Source: DATKZB01 sp035528235 (GTDB lineage: Bacteria > Planctomycetota > Phycisphaerae > FEN-1346). Taken from it: a stretch of 54,610 nucleotides of DNA. The stretch spans positions 1 through 54,610 of the forward strand of contig DATKZB010000305.1 of the NCBI GenBank assembly GCA_035528235.1, written 5' to 3'. Position numbers and translations under genes: made by a program. Under the pieces are notes generated by a model. That model was not told the origin of the DNA and searched no databases. It saw nothing but the letters and a program-made list of their open reading frames with translations. Numbering within the stretch: the stretch's first letter is position 1; each line of letters begins with the position of its first letter. Positions 25,612 to 33,593 of this stretch are shown here, in pieces.

Positions 25612-28017
25612 ATGCCGCGACCAACGCCGTCTCTGTGCCTGCCCGTCGTCGCCGCCCTCGTCCTCCTGATTGTCGCAGGCCCCCTCGTGGCCGGCGTGGC
25701 GATGGAGCGATTGAAGCCGGCCGGCGAAAACCTCCTCAAGGCCGACGCCTGGCGGCCTTACGACCAAGGCTTCGCCCGCGACGGCGAGGTCTTCGTGTGC
25801 GACAATGGCGCCGACGCGGCCGCCCGGCGCGGCGTGTGCCAGACCGTCGTCCTGAACCAGGCCGAGCCCGAGCCCATCGTCGCCACCGCCTTCAGCAAGG
25901 CCGAGGGCGTCGGCGGCGGGGCCGACGCCGATTACTCCCTCTACCTCGATCTCCTCTACCAGGACGGCACCCCTTGCCGGGGCCAGATCGGCCCCTTCCG
26001 CACCGGCACGCACGACTGGCAGCGGGCCGAGGTCGTGGTCTTCCCCGCCAAACCCGTCAAGCACCTCTCGTACTACCTCCTGCTGAGGGGCCACGCCGGC
26101 AAGGCCGCCTTCAAGGACCCGCAACTGGTGGCCATGAAGGTGCCCGAGGGCGCCGCCCTGTTCGACGGCGTGCCCGTGCGGCTGAAGGCGCCGGCCGCCG
26201 CGCAGTTTCTGGTGCGCGACGTGGCAGCGGGGTCGGATTTCGTGACGTTCGACGCCGGCGAGGCGCTGTGGCTGCGCGGGGAGTGCCAGGTGGAGCGGCG
26301 CGCCGACGCCGACGTCCTCTCCGCCCGCCTCACCGACATGACCGGCAAGGACCGGGCCGTCACGCTCGTCTACACGGTGCCCGTCGCGGCCAAGGACGCC
26401 GTGTGGCTGGCCGACCCGCGCCGCGAGGTCGCCGCCCGGCCGCCGCACGAGTACACGGCGGCGCTGCGGGCCGGCAACGTCGGGGCCAACGGTATGCTGT
26501 CGCGGTGGCCGCTGGCGGCCGTTGCGGCCGAGGGGCGAGACGCGGCCGTCGCCATCGACATGGCCCGGCCGGCGTTCTTCCGCGTCGGCTACAGCGCGGG
26601 GGCCGGGGCGCTGTACGTGGCGTACGACCTGGCGCTTACGAAGGAGAAGCCGGCGGCCGAGGTGCGGCTGGCCCACTTCGGCTTCGACGCGGCGTGGGGC
26701 TTCCGGGCGGCCGTCGCGCGGCTGTACGAGGTCTTTCCCGACCAGTTCCGCTCGCGGACGCCCGAACAGGGCCTCTGGATGCCGTTCTTCAAGATCAGCC
26801 AGGTCCAGGGGTGGGAGGACTTCGGGTTCAAGTTCAAGGAGGGCAACGACGAGACCGCCTGGGACGACGCCCACGGCATCACGACGTTCCGGTACACCGA
26901 GCCGATGACGTGCTGGATGCCGATGGCCAAGGACCTGCCCCGCACCTACGAGGCCGCGCTGGCCGAGGCGAAGCGCCTGGCCGAAAAGGGCAACGCCGCC
27001 GCCCGGGCCCTGCTGGCGAGCGGTCACCACGACGACGCGGGCCGGTTCGCCGCCCGCCTGCGCGACACGCCCTGGTGCAACGGCGCGGTCTGGAGCATGA
27101 ACTCATCGCCCGGCATCGCCGGCGAGGTGACCGACTTCCGCATCAAGTGGAGCCCCGCGATTCGCGACCGGCTGTACGGCCCCGACCGCAAGGGCGACCT
27201 CGACGGCGAGTACGTCGACTCCTGCGAGGGGTACGTAACCGACGTCCTGGACTTTCGGCGCGAGCACTTCGCCGGGCAGGACACGCCGCTGGTCTTTGCG
27301 TCGGACACGCACCGGCCGGCCGTGTTCCGCGGTCTCATCGCCTTCGAGTACACCCGGGCCATCGAGCGCGACGTGCGCCGCCTGGGTAAACTCATGATGG
27401 CCAACGGTGCGCCGGGGCGCCTGTGCTGGCTCTCGCCGCTGCTCGACGTCCTCGGCACCGAGACCAACTGGAACCCCGGCGGCCGCTGGCGACCGATGAC
27501 CGACGAGGAACTCCTCTACCGCCGCGTCCTCGCCGGCCCGAAGCCATACTGCTTCCTCATGAACACCGACTTCGACAAGATGCCGCACGAGACCGTGGCG
27601 AAATACATGAAACGGTGCGTGGCGTACGGCATGTTCCCCGGGTTCTTCAGCCACAACGCCTCCGAGGGCCACTACTTCAGCCGGGCCGACCTCTACAACC
27701 GCGACCGGCCGCTCTTCAAGACATACGTGCCCCTGGCGAAGCGCGTGGCCGAGGCCGGCTGGCGGCCCGTCACGGGTGTCCGCTCGAGCGACCCCCGGGT
27801 GTACGTCGAACGCTGGGGCGAGCGGTACCTGACGGTCTTCAACGACTCGCCCGAGGGACGCACCGCCACGCTGACGCTCGACGGACTCGGGGCGTCGAAA
27901 ACCGGCCGCGAACTCGTCGCCGGCCGCGACGTCGCCTGGACCGGCGGCAAGACCGAGATTCGCCTCGGCCCCGAGGACGTGGCGGTCATCGACCTGGCAC
28001 CGTTTCCAGAAAGGTAG
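25612..28017 (+). CDS. Large secreted protein, probable glycoside hydrolase-like
   Basis: 801 aa with a signal peptide (about residues 1-28). The N-terminal ~160 residues look like a carbohydrate-binding beta-sandwich (FSKAEGVGGGADADYSLYLD). A middle beta-rich domain at about 190-380 follows, then a C-terminal barrel-like domain with acidic, aromatic-rich motifs (PWCNGAVWSMNSS, LDGEYVDSCEGYV, FLMNTDFD, FSHNASEGHYF), and a final small beta domain. This organisation is typical of Planctomycetota proteins in glycan loci. I cannot place it in a numbered GH family, and the catalytic residues are not identified. It diverges from the HtrA operon; a weak TAAGAT at 25559-25564 might be its -10. Confidence 0.75.
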   Translation: MPRPTPSLCLPVVAALVLLIVAGPLVAGVAMERLKPAGENLLKADAWRPYDQGFARDGEVFVCDNGADAAARRGVCQTVVLNQAEPEPIVATAFSKAEGVGGGADADYSLYLDLLYQDGTPCRGQIGPFRTGTHDWQRAEVVVFPAKPVKHLSYYLLLRGHAGKAAFKDPQLVAMKVPEGAALFDGVPVRLKAPAAAQFLVRDVAAGSDFVTFDAGEALWLRGECQVERRADADVLSARLTDMTGKDRAVTLVYTVPVAAKDAVWLADPRREVAARPPHEYTAALRAGNVGANGMLSRWPLAAVAAEGRDAAVAIDMARPAFFRVGYSAGAGALYVAYDLALTKEKPAAEVRLAHFGFDAAWGFRAAVARLYEVFPDQFRSRTPEQGLWMPFFKISQVQGWEDFGFKFKEGNDETAWDDAHGITTFRYTEPMTCWMPMAKDLPRTYEAALAEAKRLAEKGNAAARALLASGHHDDAGRFAARLRDTPWCNGAVWSMNSSPGIAGEVTDFRIKWSPAIRDRLYGPDRKGDLDGEYVDSCEGYVTDVLDFRREHFAGQDTPLVFASDTHRPAVFRGLIAFEYTRAIERDVRRLGKLMMANGAPGRLCWLSPLLDVLGTETNWNPGGRWRPMTDEELLYRRVLAGPKPYCFLMNTDFDKMPHETVAKYMKRCVAYGMFPGFFSHNASEGHYFSRADLYNRDRPLFKTYVPLAKRVAEAGWRPVTGVRSSDPRVYVERWGERYLTVFNDSPEGRTATLTLDGLGASKTGRELVAGRDVAWTGGKTEIRLGPEDVAVIDLAPFPER

Positions 28018-28032
28018 TATCACTTTCAGCGG

Positions 28033-28098
28033 GGTGCCACTGGCGGCTTGCCCGCCAGTGTTCTGGAGGCACTGGCTGCAAGCAGCCAGTGGCACCCG
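28033..28098. repeat. GGTGCCACTGG-type hairpin pair
   Basis: Two stacked hairpins share outer arms GGTGCCACTGG/CCAGTGGCACC. The inner stems differ: GGCGG-CTTG-CCCGCC near 28041-28057, and GGCTGC-AA-GCAGCC near 28072-28088. It lies just after the stop codon of the large secreted protein. Confidence 0.75.
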
Positions 28099-28188
28099 GC
28101 GCCGCCCGCCGATTCGCGTTGACTCCCGCGCGCCAGCCGGTACGATGACCCACAAGTCGCCGGCGTGCGCGGCCGCAAGGGGGCCTGC

Positions 28189-28554
28189 ATGGAAATCCAC
28201 GAACGACCCTGCGACGTCGAGGGCGTCCGCCTACTCGATATTGACGGCGGCCTCGACCACACGAATACCGAGGCATTCGCCCGGAAGATGCACGATCTCT
28301 TGCAGGAGGGGTCCCCGCGGGTCGTCCTGGACCTCGAACACCTGACGTACGCCTCCAGCCTGGGCCTGGCCGCCCTGAGGCAGATCCACCACCACGGTGT
28401 CGCGCGGGGCGGACGCGTCGCCTTCGCCAACCTCCATAGCGCTGTGGCGACGCTGCTGCGTCTGTCGCATCTGGACCGGCAATTCGACCTGTATCCGACG
28501 GTGGGGGATGCCATCCGCCACGTCGCCCCGGCCCAACCCGACGCCGCCGAGTAG
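28189..28554 (+). CDS. STAS-domain anti-sigma factor antagonist
   Basis: 121 aa from ATG 28189, with AAGGGGG upstream; a GTG start at 28165 is possible. The whole protein is one STAS domain of the SpoIIAA type: LDIDGGLDHTNTEAFARKM, VVLDLEHLTYASSLGLAALRQIH, then GRVAFANLHSAVATLLRLS. The Ser in YASSLGL aligns with the phosphorylated Ser of such antagonists, although the preceding Asp of the usual DSSG motif is Ala here. These proteins bind anti-sigma kinases in partner-switching cascades. No kinase or phosphatase partner gene is adjacent, so the cognate partner must be elsewhere. Confidence 0.85.
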   Translation: MEIHERPCDVEGVRLLDIDGGLDHTNTEAFARKMHDLLQEGSPRVVLDLEHLTYASSLGLAALRQIHHHGVARGGRVAFANLHSAVATLLRLSHLDRQFDLYPTVGDAIRHVAPAQPDAAE

Positions 28555-28980
28555 CGCACTTCAACGTTGGGTGTTTGCGCGGCAGGTCCATCGCACCGGG
28601 CCCGTAGCGGCCGGTTTCACGGGCCCAGGTGCCGCGGGGCGGCCGTCCAAGGCCGCCGCGCATATACTTTACTGAGACGCCCTTCCCCCTGGACACCGGA
28701 AATGGGCGCTTTTACAGGTCCAAAGACGCGTTTTCGGCGCACCAAGGCCGATGTACCCCCCTTTTGGTAAGATAGGCAAGGGGAAACGCGCCGCTTTTGA
28801 TCGTTTTTTTCGATTTTTGATCGGAACGCGCCGGAATCGGTCGTTTTCGACACCGTTTTGACCGTAAATGGACTGGGCTCAATATAAACTAAACCATACA
28901 TTCCTGGCCGCCGCCACGCCTGCCCGGCCGCCCCAGGCCGGCAGGAATCCAAGAGATTAACTGCAATGTGCGCGCTCCGG
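28555..28980. other. AT-rich intergenic segment with hairpins, no clear gene
   Basis: This stretch is less GC-rich than its surroundings at 28720-28900, with T-tracts (GATCGTTTTTTTCGATTTTTGATCG). It holds a degenerate GGCGGCC-type hairpin at about 28633-28660, a possible promoter (TTGACC 28858-28863, TATAAA 28883-28888, 19-base spacer) and an inverted repeat TTCCTG...CAGGAA at about 28902-28946. A 111-codon minus-strand frame is present but shows no coding character. It could specify a small RNA, which is speculation. Confidence 0.4.
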
Positions 28981-28982
28981 CC

Positions 28983-29011
28983 TTGCGTGGGGGTTGCTTT
29001 TCACGTATAAT
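28983..29011 (+). promoter_or_regulatory. Sigma-70-type promoter of the FecR/CHASE2-cyclase operon
   Basis: TTGCGT at 28983-28988 and a perfect TATAAT at 29006-29011 are separated by 17 bases. The predicted start near 29018 leaves a leader of about 40 bases before ATG 29057. All three downstream genes overlap or nearly touch, so this promoter probably serves the whole operon. Confidence 0.7.
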
Positions 29012-29056
29012 AGAGGGGTTCGCATCAGTCGTTCAGGCGCCGACAAGGGGACATCG

Positions 29057-29644
29057 ATGGGCTGGCACCTCCTGGTACTCGCGGTTCTCGCGTTTCCGGC
29101 CGCGGAACAGGCCCTGGCGGTCGAACCCCCCGCCGCGCCCGCCAACCCCGCTGCCAATGCTGAAAAGGCCCCCGGGCCGAGCGATGCCGCGTTCTTCGCC
29201 GAACTCGGATACAAGGACACGGCCACCGCCGCCGACGCCTCCCGGGCCCTGGCCATCCTCGTCAGCGAGGGCAGCCAGGTCGGGGACGATTTTGAAACCG
29301 CCAAAGCCTACCTGGCCAAGCGGGGCGTCCTCGCCGGCGGATGGTTCGCCAAGGCCGCGGCCGACGCCCCGGTCTCCAGGGGCCACCTGGCCGTCCTCAT
29401 CTGCAAGACCCTCGGCATCAAGGGCGGCATCTGGATGCGGATGTTCGGACCCAACCCCCGGCTGGCCCTGAACGAGTGCGCCTACCTCGAGGTCATGGTT
29501 CGGGGCTGCGATTACGGCTACGTCACGGGAGGCGAACTGGTCGGCGTCATCGACCGGGCCGACCGCCTCCGCTCAAAGGGAACCCAACACGCAGTGCCCG
29601 AACTCGAGGGTCATACCTCGGAGGCAACGGAGGCGGAACAATGA
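29057..29644 (+). CDS. Small secreted protein, first gene of the cyclase operon
   Basis: 195 aa from ATG 29057 (AAGGGGA upstream) with a signal peptide ending QALA at about residue 21. The mature part begins with a Pro/Ala-rich segment, then a helical region: FFAELGYKDTATAADASRA, an ALAILVSEG helix and APVSRGHLAVLICKTLGIKGG. This spacing recalls S-layer-homology-like repeats, but the match is loose. No enzyme motifs are seen. The stop overlaps the FecR gene start (ATGA at 29641-29644), so the two are translationally coupled. It is probably an envelope component or sensor partner of the FecR and CHASE2 proteins, judged from context. Confidence 0.75.
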   Translation: MGWHLLVLAVLAFPAAEQALAVEPPAAPANPAANAEKAPGPSDAAFFAELGYKDTATAADASRALAILVSEGSQVGDDFETAKAYLAKRGVLAGGWFAKAAADAPVSRGHLAVLICKTLGIKGGIWMRMFGPNPRLALNECAYLEVMVRGCDYGYVTGGELVGVIDRADRLRSKGTQHAVPELEGHTSEATEAEQ

Positions 29645-30468
29645 ACCGGATCCGGTGGATGGTCCTGGTGTGCATGATCCTGGCGGCCCCCGCCGCGGCC
29701 CCGGCTGAGCAGCCCGCCGCCGCGCCGCCCGCCGACGCCATGGTCGCCGTCGCCAAGGTCGTCGTCGGCACCGTCGAGACGCGGCCCGCCGCCGACCAGC
29801 CCTGGGTGGCCGTAACGCAAGGCATGAAACTGGCCGAAGGGGCCGACCTGCGAACGGGGTTCCGGGCCCGGTGCATCCTCGACACCACCGACAGCCTGGT
29901 CCAGGTCGACCCGCTCACGGTGCTCCGCATCGGCGAACTCCGCAAGGACGGCGAGAAGGTCCGGACCCGCCTCTTCATGAAGCACGGCAACACGCAGGCG
30001 GTGATCGAGAAGCGACCGGTGGCGAGCGACTTCGCCATCGTCACGCCGTCGGCCACGCTCTCGGTCCGCGGAACGAGCATCAAGGCGGGGTTCTTCCCCG
30101 TGCTGGGCGGCACGTACGGGACGGCCCAGGGCCTGATGGCCGTCCGCGACGCCATGCTCGGTCGCGAGACCACGGTCGCCAAGGGCGAGACCACCGACAA
30201 CAACGCTACGCCGCCCATCCAGCTCCTGGCGGAACTCTATCTGCCCGTCATCCTCGATAGCGGCGGGTACGACAAGACCGAGAAGGTGGCGGCCGGCCGG
30301 TGGCACGCGTCGACGCCTATCCCGGTGGGACTCCAGGGCAACAACCCCGGTTCCCAGCCAGGCGGCCAGGAGATCGATCCCGGCGACACGTCCCAGCCCG
30401 GCGACGACCTGCACGGCGGCCGCCCGTACCGCGGCGACGACACCATTCCGCCGCCACCCGGCGGGTAA
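29641..30468 (+). CDS. FecR-domain protein
   Basis: 275 aa from ATG 29641 with a signal peptide (residues 1-22). The FecR-like domain at about 35-160 shows the expected pattern: VGTVETRPAADQPWVAVTQGMKLAEGADLRTG, then VQVDPLTVLRIGELR, FMKHGNTQAVIE and IVTPSATLSVRGTSIKAGFF. The C-terminus is a Gly/Pro/Asp-rich tail with no fold. FecR-type domains outside iron transport are periplasmic signal-relay or envelope-binding modules and often sit next to CHASE2 proteins in Cyanobacteria and Planctomycetota. It lies between the small secreted protein (overlapping start) and the CHASE2-cyclase, which begins 54 bases downstream. Confidence 0.88.
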   Translation: MNRIRWMVLVCMILAAPAAAPAEQPAAAPPADAMVAVAKVVVGTVETRPAADQPWVAVTQGMKLAEGADLRTGFRARCILDTTDSLVQVDPLTVLRIGELRKDGEKVRTRLFMKHGNTQAVIEKRPVASDFAIVTPSATLSVRGTSIKAGFFPVLGGTYGTAQGLMAVRDAMLGRETTVAKGETTDNNATPPIQLLAELYLPVILDSGGYDKTEKVAAGRWHASTPIPVGLQGNNPGSQPGGQEIDPGDTSQPGDDLHGGRPYRGDDTIPPPPGG

Positions 30469-30521
30469 CCATAGAGGGGCCGACCAGCCGCGGGAACGCC
30501 GCCCAGACCCAAGGTCCGCTC

Positions 30522-33128
30522 GTGGCCAAGCCGACCAGCGCCAAGCCGAAGGCCTTCCGCCACGCGCGGCTGTGGATTGCATCGCTCATCGCCCTCTCGC
30601 TGGGGTCGCTGGCCGCCACATTCATCGAGTTCACCGAGGCGGGTCTGACGCTGAAACTGGCGGTCGCCGACATCCTGCGGTCCGCCAACCCCCTGCCCGA
30701 CGACCCGCGGACGGCCCGGATCACGACGATCGAGATTGACGACCGCGCGCTCAAGGGCCACCCCGAAGGCGGCCGGTGGCCGTGGCCGCGACCGAAGCAG
30801 GCCCAGGTCATCGACGCCATCGCCTCGCTCGGGCCACGGTTCATCGTCCTCGACATCGAATACTCCGAGGCCGAGAAGGCCTGCGTGGCGTACCGGCCCC
30901 TCAGCCACACGGTCGAGCCCGAGCCGTACATCCTGAAGGAGCCCGACGAGCACTTCCGCGAGAGCCTCCGGCGGGCCGGCAACGTCGTCGTCCCGTTCAG
31001 CCTGTACTTCAAGGGCCGGTCCGAGGACGGCCGGCCGGCGGCGGCCGCCACCACGGTCGCTGTGGAACCGTACCTGCGGCGCTTCGCCGCGCGGATGGGC
31101 CCGGCCGACCTGGGCGGTCTCCACGAGGCCGAGGGCATCAGCCCCATGATCCCGCAACTGGCGGAGGTGGCCATCGGCTCCGGCTACACGAGCGTCGTCA
31201 AGGACCCCGACCAGGCCGTCCGGCGGGTGCCGCTGCTGGCCCGCGCGGGCGACTGCGTCTTCCCGCACCTGAGCCTCGAAATGGCCGGCCTGTGGCGGTT
31301 CGGCCCCGGCTACCGCGTGGCCCTGGACGAGGGGCACGTGACCGTGATGTCGGCCGACGGGAGCGAGGCCGTCTCGGTGCCGGTCGATGCGCGGGGCCAG
31401 GTCAACATGCGGTGGCCGCGGAACCTCGAGGCCATGGACCGCGACCGCATCTCGGTCGGGCCGGTGCTCGACCTGGTCCTGGCCCGCCGCCAACGGGCCG
31501 AGCTGGGGCAGCGATGGCGCCTGGTCATGGCGGAACTCGACGCCCTGCTGCCCGGCACCGGGTGGGCCCAGGCCCGGGCCGCGCTCGATGCGGCCGAGGC
31601 CGGGGCCGGCGCCAAGTCGGCCGACACGGCCCTTCGCGACGAAGCGCGGCAGCGGGCCGAGGCGCTCGAGAAGACCGAGGAACGCCTCGTGATGGACCTC
31701 GTGGCCCGCGCCGCCGGCGACGACGACCTGGGGCGCCGCTGCGCCGAGGCCGCCACGAAGCACGAGGCCCTCCTGGGCCTCTATCACCAGACCCGCGACG
31801 AACTGGCGGCCGACGTCGAGAAGGCCGCCGACCGCGTCCGGCCGCGCATCGAAGGACGAATCTGCATCCTTGGCATCAACATCACCGCCAAAACCGACCA
31901 GCACAAGACCCCCATCAGCAAGAGCCAGCCGGGGGTCACCATTTACCCGGCCGCCATGCGCACGATCCTCTCGGGCGAGGCGTTTCGGCGCCTGGGGCCG
32001 TGGCAGGACTGGGCGGTGGCGGTGCTGGCGGCGTGGCTAGTGGGCGTGCTGGGGACGCGGCTGCCGACCGGATGGGGCATCGTGGCCGCGATCTGGCTGT
32101 CGGCGGCCATCCTGGTGACCGGGTACGTGGCGGCCGGCGCGGCGGCCGTCCTGCTGCCCGTGACGGGGCCGGTGCTGGCGGTCGTCGTGGCGTTCGCGGG
32201 GGTCTCGGGTTACCGGCAGTTGACCGAGGCGGCCAGCCGCCGCTGGGTGACGCGGGCCTTCGAGCAGTACATGTCGCCGGCGGTGCTCGACGAACTCGTC
32301 CGCGACCCCGACCTGCTGCGCCTGGGCGGCGCGCGGCGCGAGATTACCGTCATCTTCAGCGACGTGGCCGGCTTCACGCCGCTCTCCGAACGCCTCGACC
32401 CGGAGAACCTCGTCGCCCTGCTCCAGCATTACCTGGGAACGATGACGGCCATCCTGCTCGCCGAAGAGGCCACGCTCGACAAGTACGAGGGCGACGGCAT
32501 CCTGGCGTTCATCGGCGCGCCCATCGAGGCGACCGACCACGCCCTGCGGGCCGTCCGCGCCGCGATCGGCATGCAGGATGCCGTGCCGCGCGTCCACGAC
32601 GAACTCGTCGCCATGGGCCTCATCACGCCCGAGCAGCCGCTGAAGATCCGGGTGGGTTGCTCGTCCGGACCCGCCAACGTCGGCAACTTCGGGTCCGAGA
32701 AGCGATTCGATTACACCGCCATGGGCGACACGGTGAACCTGGGCGGACGCCTCGAAGAGGCCAACCGGTGGCTCAACACCCGCATCCTGGTGCCCGAGAC
32801 CACGCGACAGGGCTGCGGCGAGGCCGTCTGCTTCCGACGCCTGGGCCTGGCCAGGATTCGCGGCAAGGCCCAGCCCATGCCCCTGTACGAGCCGATGGCC
32901 CTGGAACCGGCGCCGGAAAAAATCAAGGCGGTGGCCGAGGCCTTCGGCCGGGCCATCGACGCCCTCCAGGCCGCCGACCTGGACGCCGCCGAGGCCGCCC
33001 TGGCCGACCTGCTGGCCGTCGATCCGCAAGATGGCCCCGCGCAAGCGCTTAGGAAACGCATGGACGCCGTCCGGGCCGGACAGGCCAGACCCGAAGACCC
33101 CTGGAACCTCGCCCAGCCCAAAGAATAG
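30522..33128 (+). CDS. CHASE2-domain class III adenylate/guanylate cyclase
   Basis: 868 aa from GTG 30522, chosen because AAGGT lies seven bases upstream and the protein then begins just before its first transmembrane helix (about 15-35). A CHASE2 extracytoplasmic sensor domain follows to about residue 490 (ITTIEIDDRALKGHPEGGRWPWPR is its usual beginning), including a long helical insertion at about 320-430. A cluster of three membrane helices is at about 495-565. The cytoplasmic class III cyclase domain is at about 605-790; metal-binding Asp residues are in IFSDVAGFT and KYEGDGILAF, and the FDYTAMGDTVNLGGRLE block is intact. A short TPR-like tail follows. It should convert ATP (less likely GTP) to the cyclic nucleotide in response to an envelope signal. 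Confidence 0.92.
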   Translation: MAKPTSAKPKAFRHARLWIASLIALSLGSLAATFIEFTEAGLTLKLAVADILRSANPLPDDPRTARITTIEIDDRALKGHPEGGRWPWPRPKQAQVIDAIASLGPRFIVLDIEYSEAEKACVAYRPLSHTVEPEPYILKEPDEHFRESLRRAGNVVVPFSLYFKGRSEDGRPAAAATTVAVEPYLRRFAARMGPADLGGLHEAEGISPMIPQLAEVAIGSGYTSVVKDPDQAVRRVPLLARAGDCVFPHLSLEMAGLWRFGPGYRVALDEGHVTVMSADGSEAVSVPVDARGQVNMRWPRNLEAMDRDRISVGPVLDLVLARRQRAELGQRWRLVMAELDALLPGTGWAQARAALDAAEAGAGAKSADTALRDEARQRAEALEKTEERLVMDLVARAAGDDDLGRRCAEAATKHEALLGLYHQTRDELAADVEKAADRVRPRIEGRICILGINITAKTDQHKTPISKSQPGVTIYPAAMRTILSGEAFRRLGPWQDWAVAVLAAWLVGVLGTRLPTGWGIVAAIWLSAAILVTGYVAAGAAAVLLPVTGPVLAVVVAFAGVSGYRQLTEAASRRWVTRAFEQYMSPAVLDELVRDPDLLRLGGARREITVIFSDVAGFTPLSERLDPENLVALLQHYLGTMTAILLAEEATLDKYEGDGILAFIGAPIEATDHALRAVRAAIGMQDAVPRVHDELVAMGLITPEQPLKIRVGCSSGPANVGNFGSEKRFDYTAMGDTVNLGGRLEEANRWLNTRILVPETTRQGCGEAVCFRRLGLARIRGKAQPMPLYEPMALEPAPEKIKAVAEAFGRAIDALQAADLDAAEAALADLLAVDPQDGPAQALRKRMDAVRAGQARPEDPWNLAQPKE

Positions 33129-33165
33129 GCCACGGTCCCGAATGCGCAGATTTCTAATTTCTTCT

Positions 33166-33193
33166 TGACACCCCGCCCGGGACAGTTCATAAA
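33166..33193 (+). promoter_or_regulatory. Sigma-70-type promoter upstream of a candidate small RNA
   Basis: A perfect TTGACA at 33166-33171 and CATAAA at 33188-33193 with a 16-base spacer, 38 bases after the cyclase stop codon and reading away from it. No plus-strand gene follows for several kilobases, so the transcript would be a stand-alone RNA. Confidence 0.55.
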
Positions 33194-33199
33194 AGAGAG

Positions 33200-33338
33200 T
33201 GTAGGAGAAGGTAAGCATTTCCGGTCAGGTGTCGGCGGGCGTGCGACTGGCCAGGACGTCGACAGAGGTGGAACCGACGCACCGTTCCCTTTCGGGATGA
33301 CGGGTAACTAAAAGAGAAGGCGACCGAAAGGTCGTCTT
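33200..33338 (+). ncRNA. Candidate small non-coding RNA of about 140 nt
   Basis: Bounded by the promoter at 33166-33193 and a terminator hairpin at 33317-33338. The body has internal inverted repeats: CCGTtCCC/GGGaTgACGG around 33282-33304, and GTG-TCGG with CCGA-CGCAC flanking the centre. No ORF of note is present. I could not match it to 6S, SRP, tmRNA or RNase P RNA. Support is positional and structural only. Confidence 0.4.
33317..33338 (+). terminator. Terminator hairpin of the candidate small RNA
   Basis: A 9-bp stem AAGGCGACC/GGTCGTCTT with a GAAA tetraloop and one G-U pair, followed by a short TAAAA. The U tract is short. A second hairpin CGGCAGCG/CGCTGCCG follows at about 33345-33378. 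Confidence 0.5.
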
Positions 33339-33379
33339 TAAAAGCGGCAGCGGCTTCCTACCCCTCGGTCGCTGCCGCG

Positions 33380-33404
33380 ATTATGTCCACGTCCGGCCGC
33401 ACGC
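33380..33404 (+). repeat. 25-bp direct repeat, left copy
   Basis: The sequence starting ATTATGTCCACG and ending CCGCACGC is identical at 33554-33578. The two copies bracket 149 bases that contain a GCGCGG-type paired-hairpin element. Confidence 0.85.
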
Positions 33405-33467
33405 CACACCCAACGGTCCCAGAGCAGTTTCGCATTGCGTGTTTGCGCGGCCCGCCCACACACTTGT

Positions 33468-33544
33468 GCGCGGCGGGTCCCCGCACCCGCCGCGCTCGAG
33501 GTCCGACTGCGGGTTGGCGCGGTGGGTACGGGGACCCACCGCGC
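33468..33544. repeat. Paired-hairpin repeat (GCGCGG-type), copy 3
   Basis: Hairpins at 33468-33495 (C:G at stem position 7) and 33517-33544 (T:A) start 49 bases apart. Order and loop strands are those of the reverse complement of copies 1 and 2. Confidence 0.85.
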
Positions 33545-33553
33545 CCGAGCGCC

Positions 33554-33578
33554 ATTATGTCCACGTCCGGCCGCACGC
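33554..33578 (+). repeat. 25-bp direct repeat, right copy
   Basis: Identical to 33380-33404. Together with that copy it encloses the paired-hairpin element, as a target-site or recombination duplication would. Confidence 0.85.
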
Positions 33579-33593
33579 AGCCCCCGAACCGCC

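Noticed and set aside
28617..28952. A 111-codon minus-strand ORF in the AT-rich gap
   Set aside because: No ribosome-binding site, no hydrophobic or domain pattern, and its C-terminal part reads through a hairpin repeat.
33200..33338. SRP (4.5S) or 6S RNA
   Set aside because: Only GGTCAGG resembles SRP RNA; the GGAAGGAAGCAG part is missing. The long closing stem of 6S RNA cannot be formed. It is kept only as an unassigned candidate.
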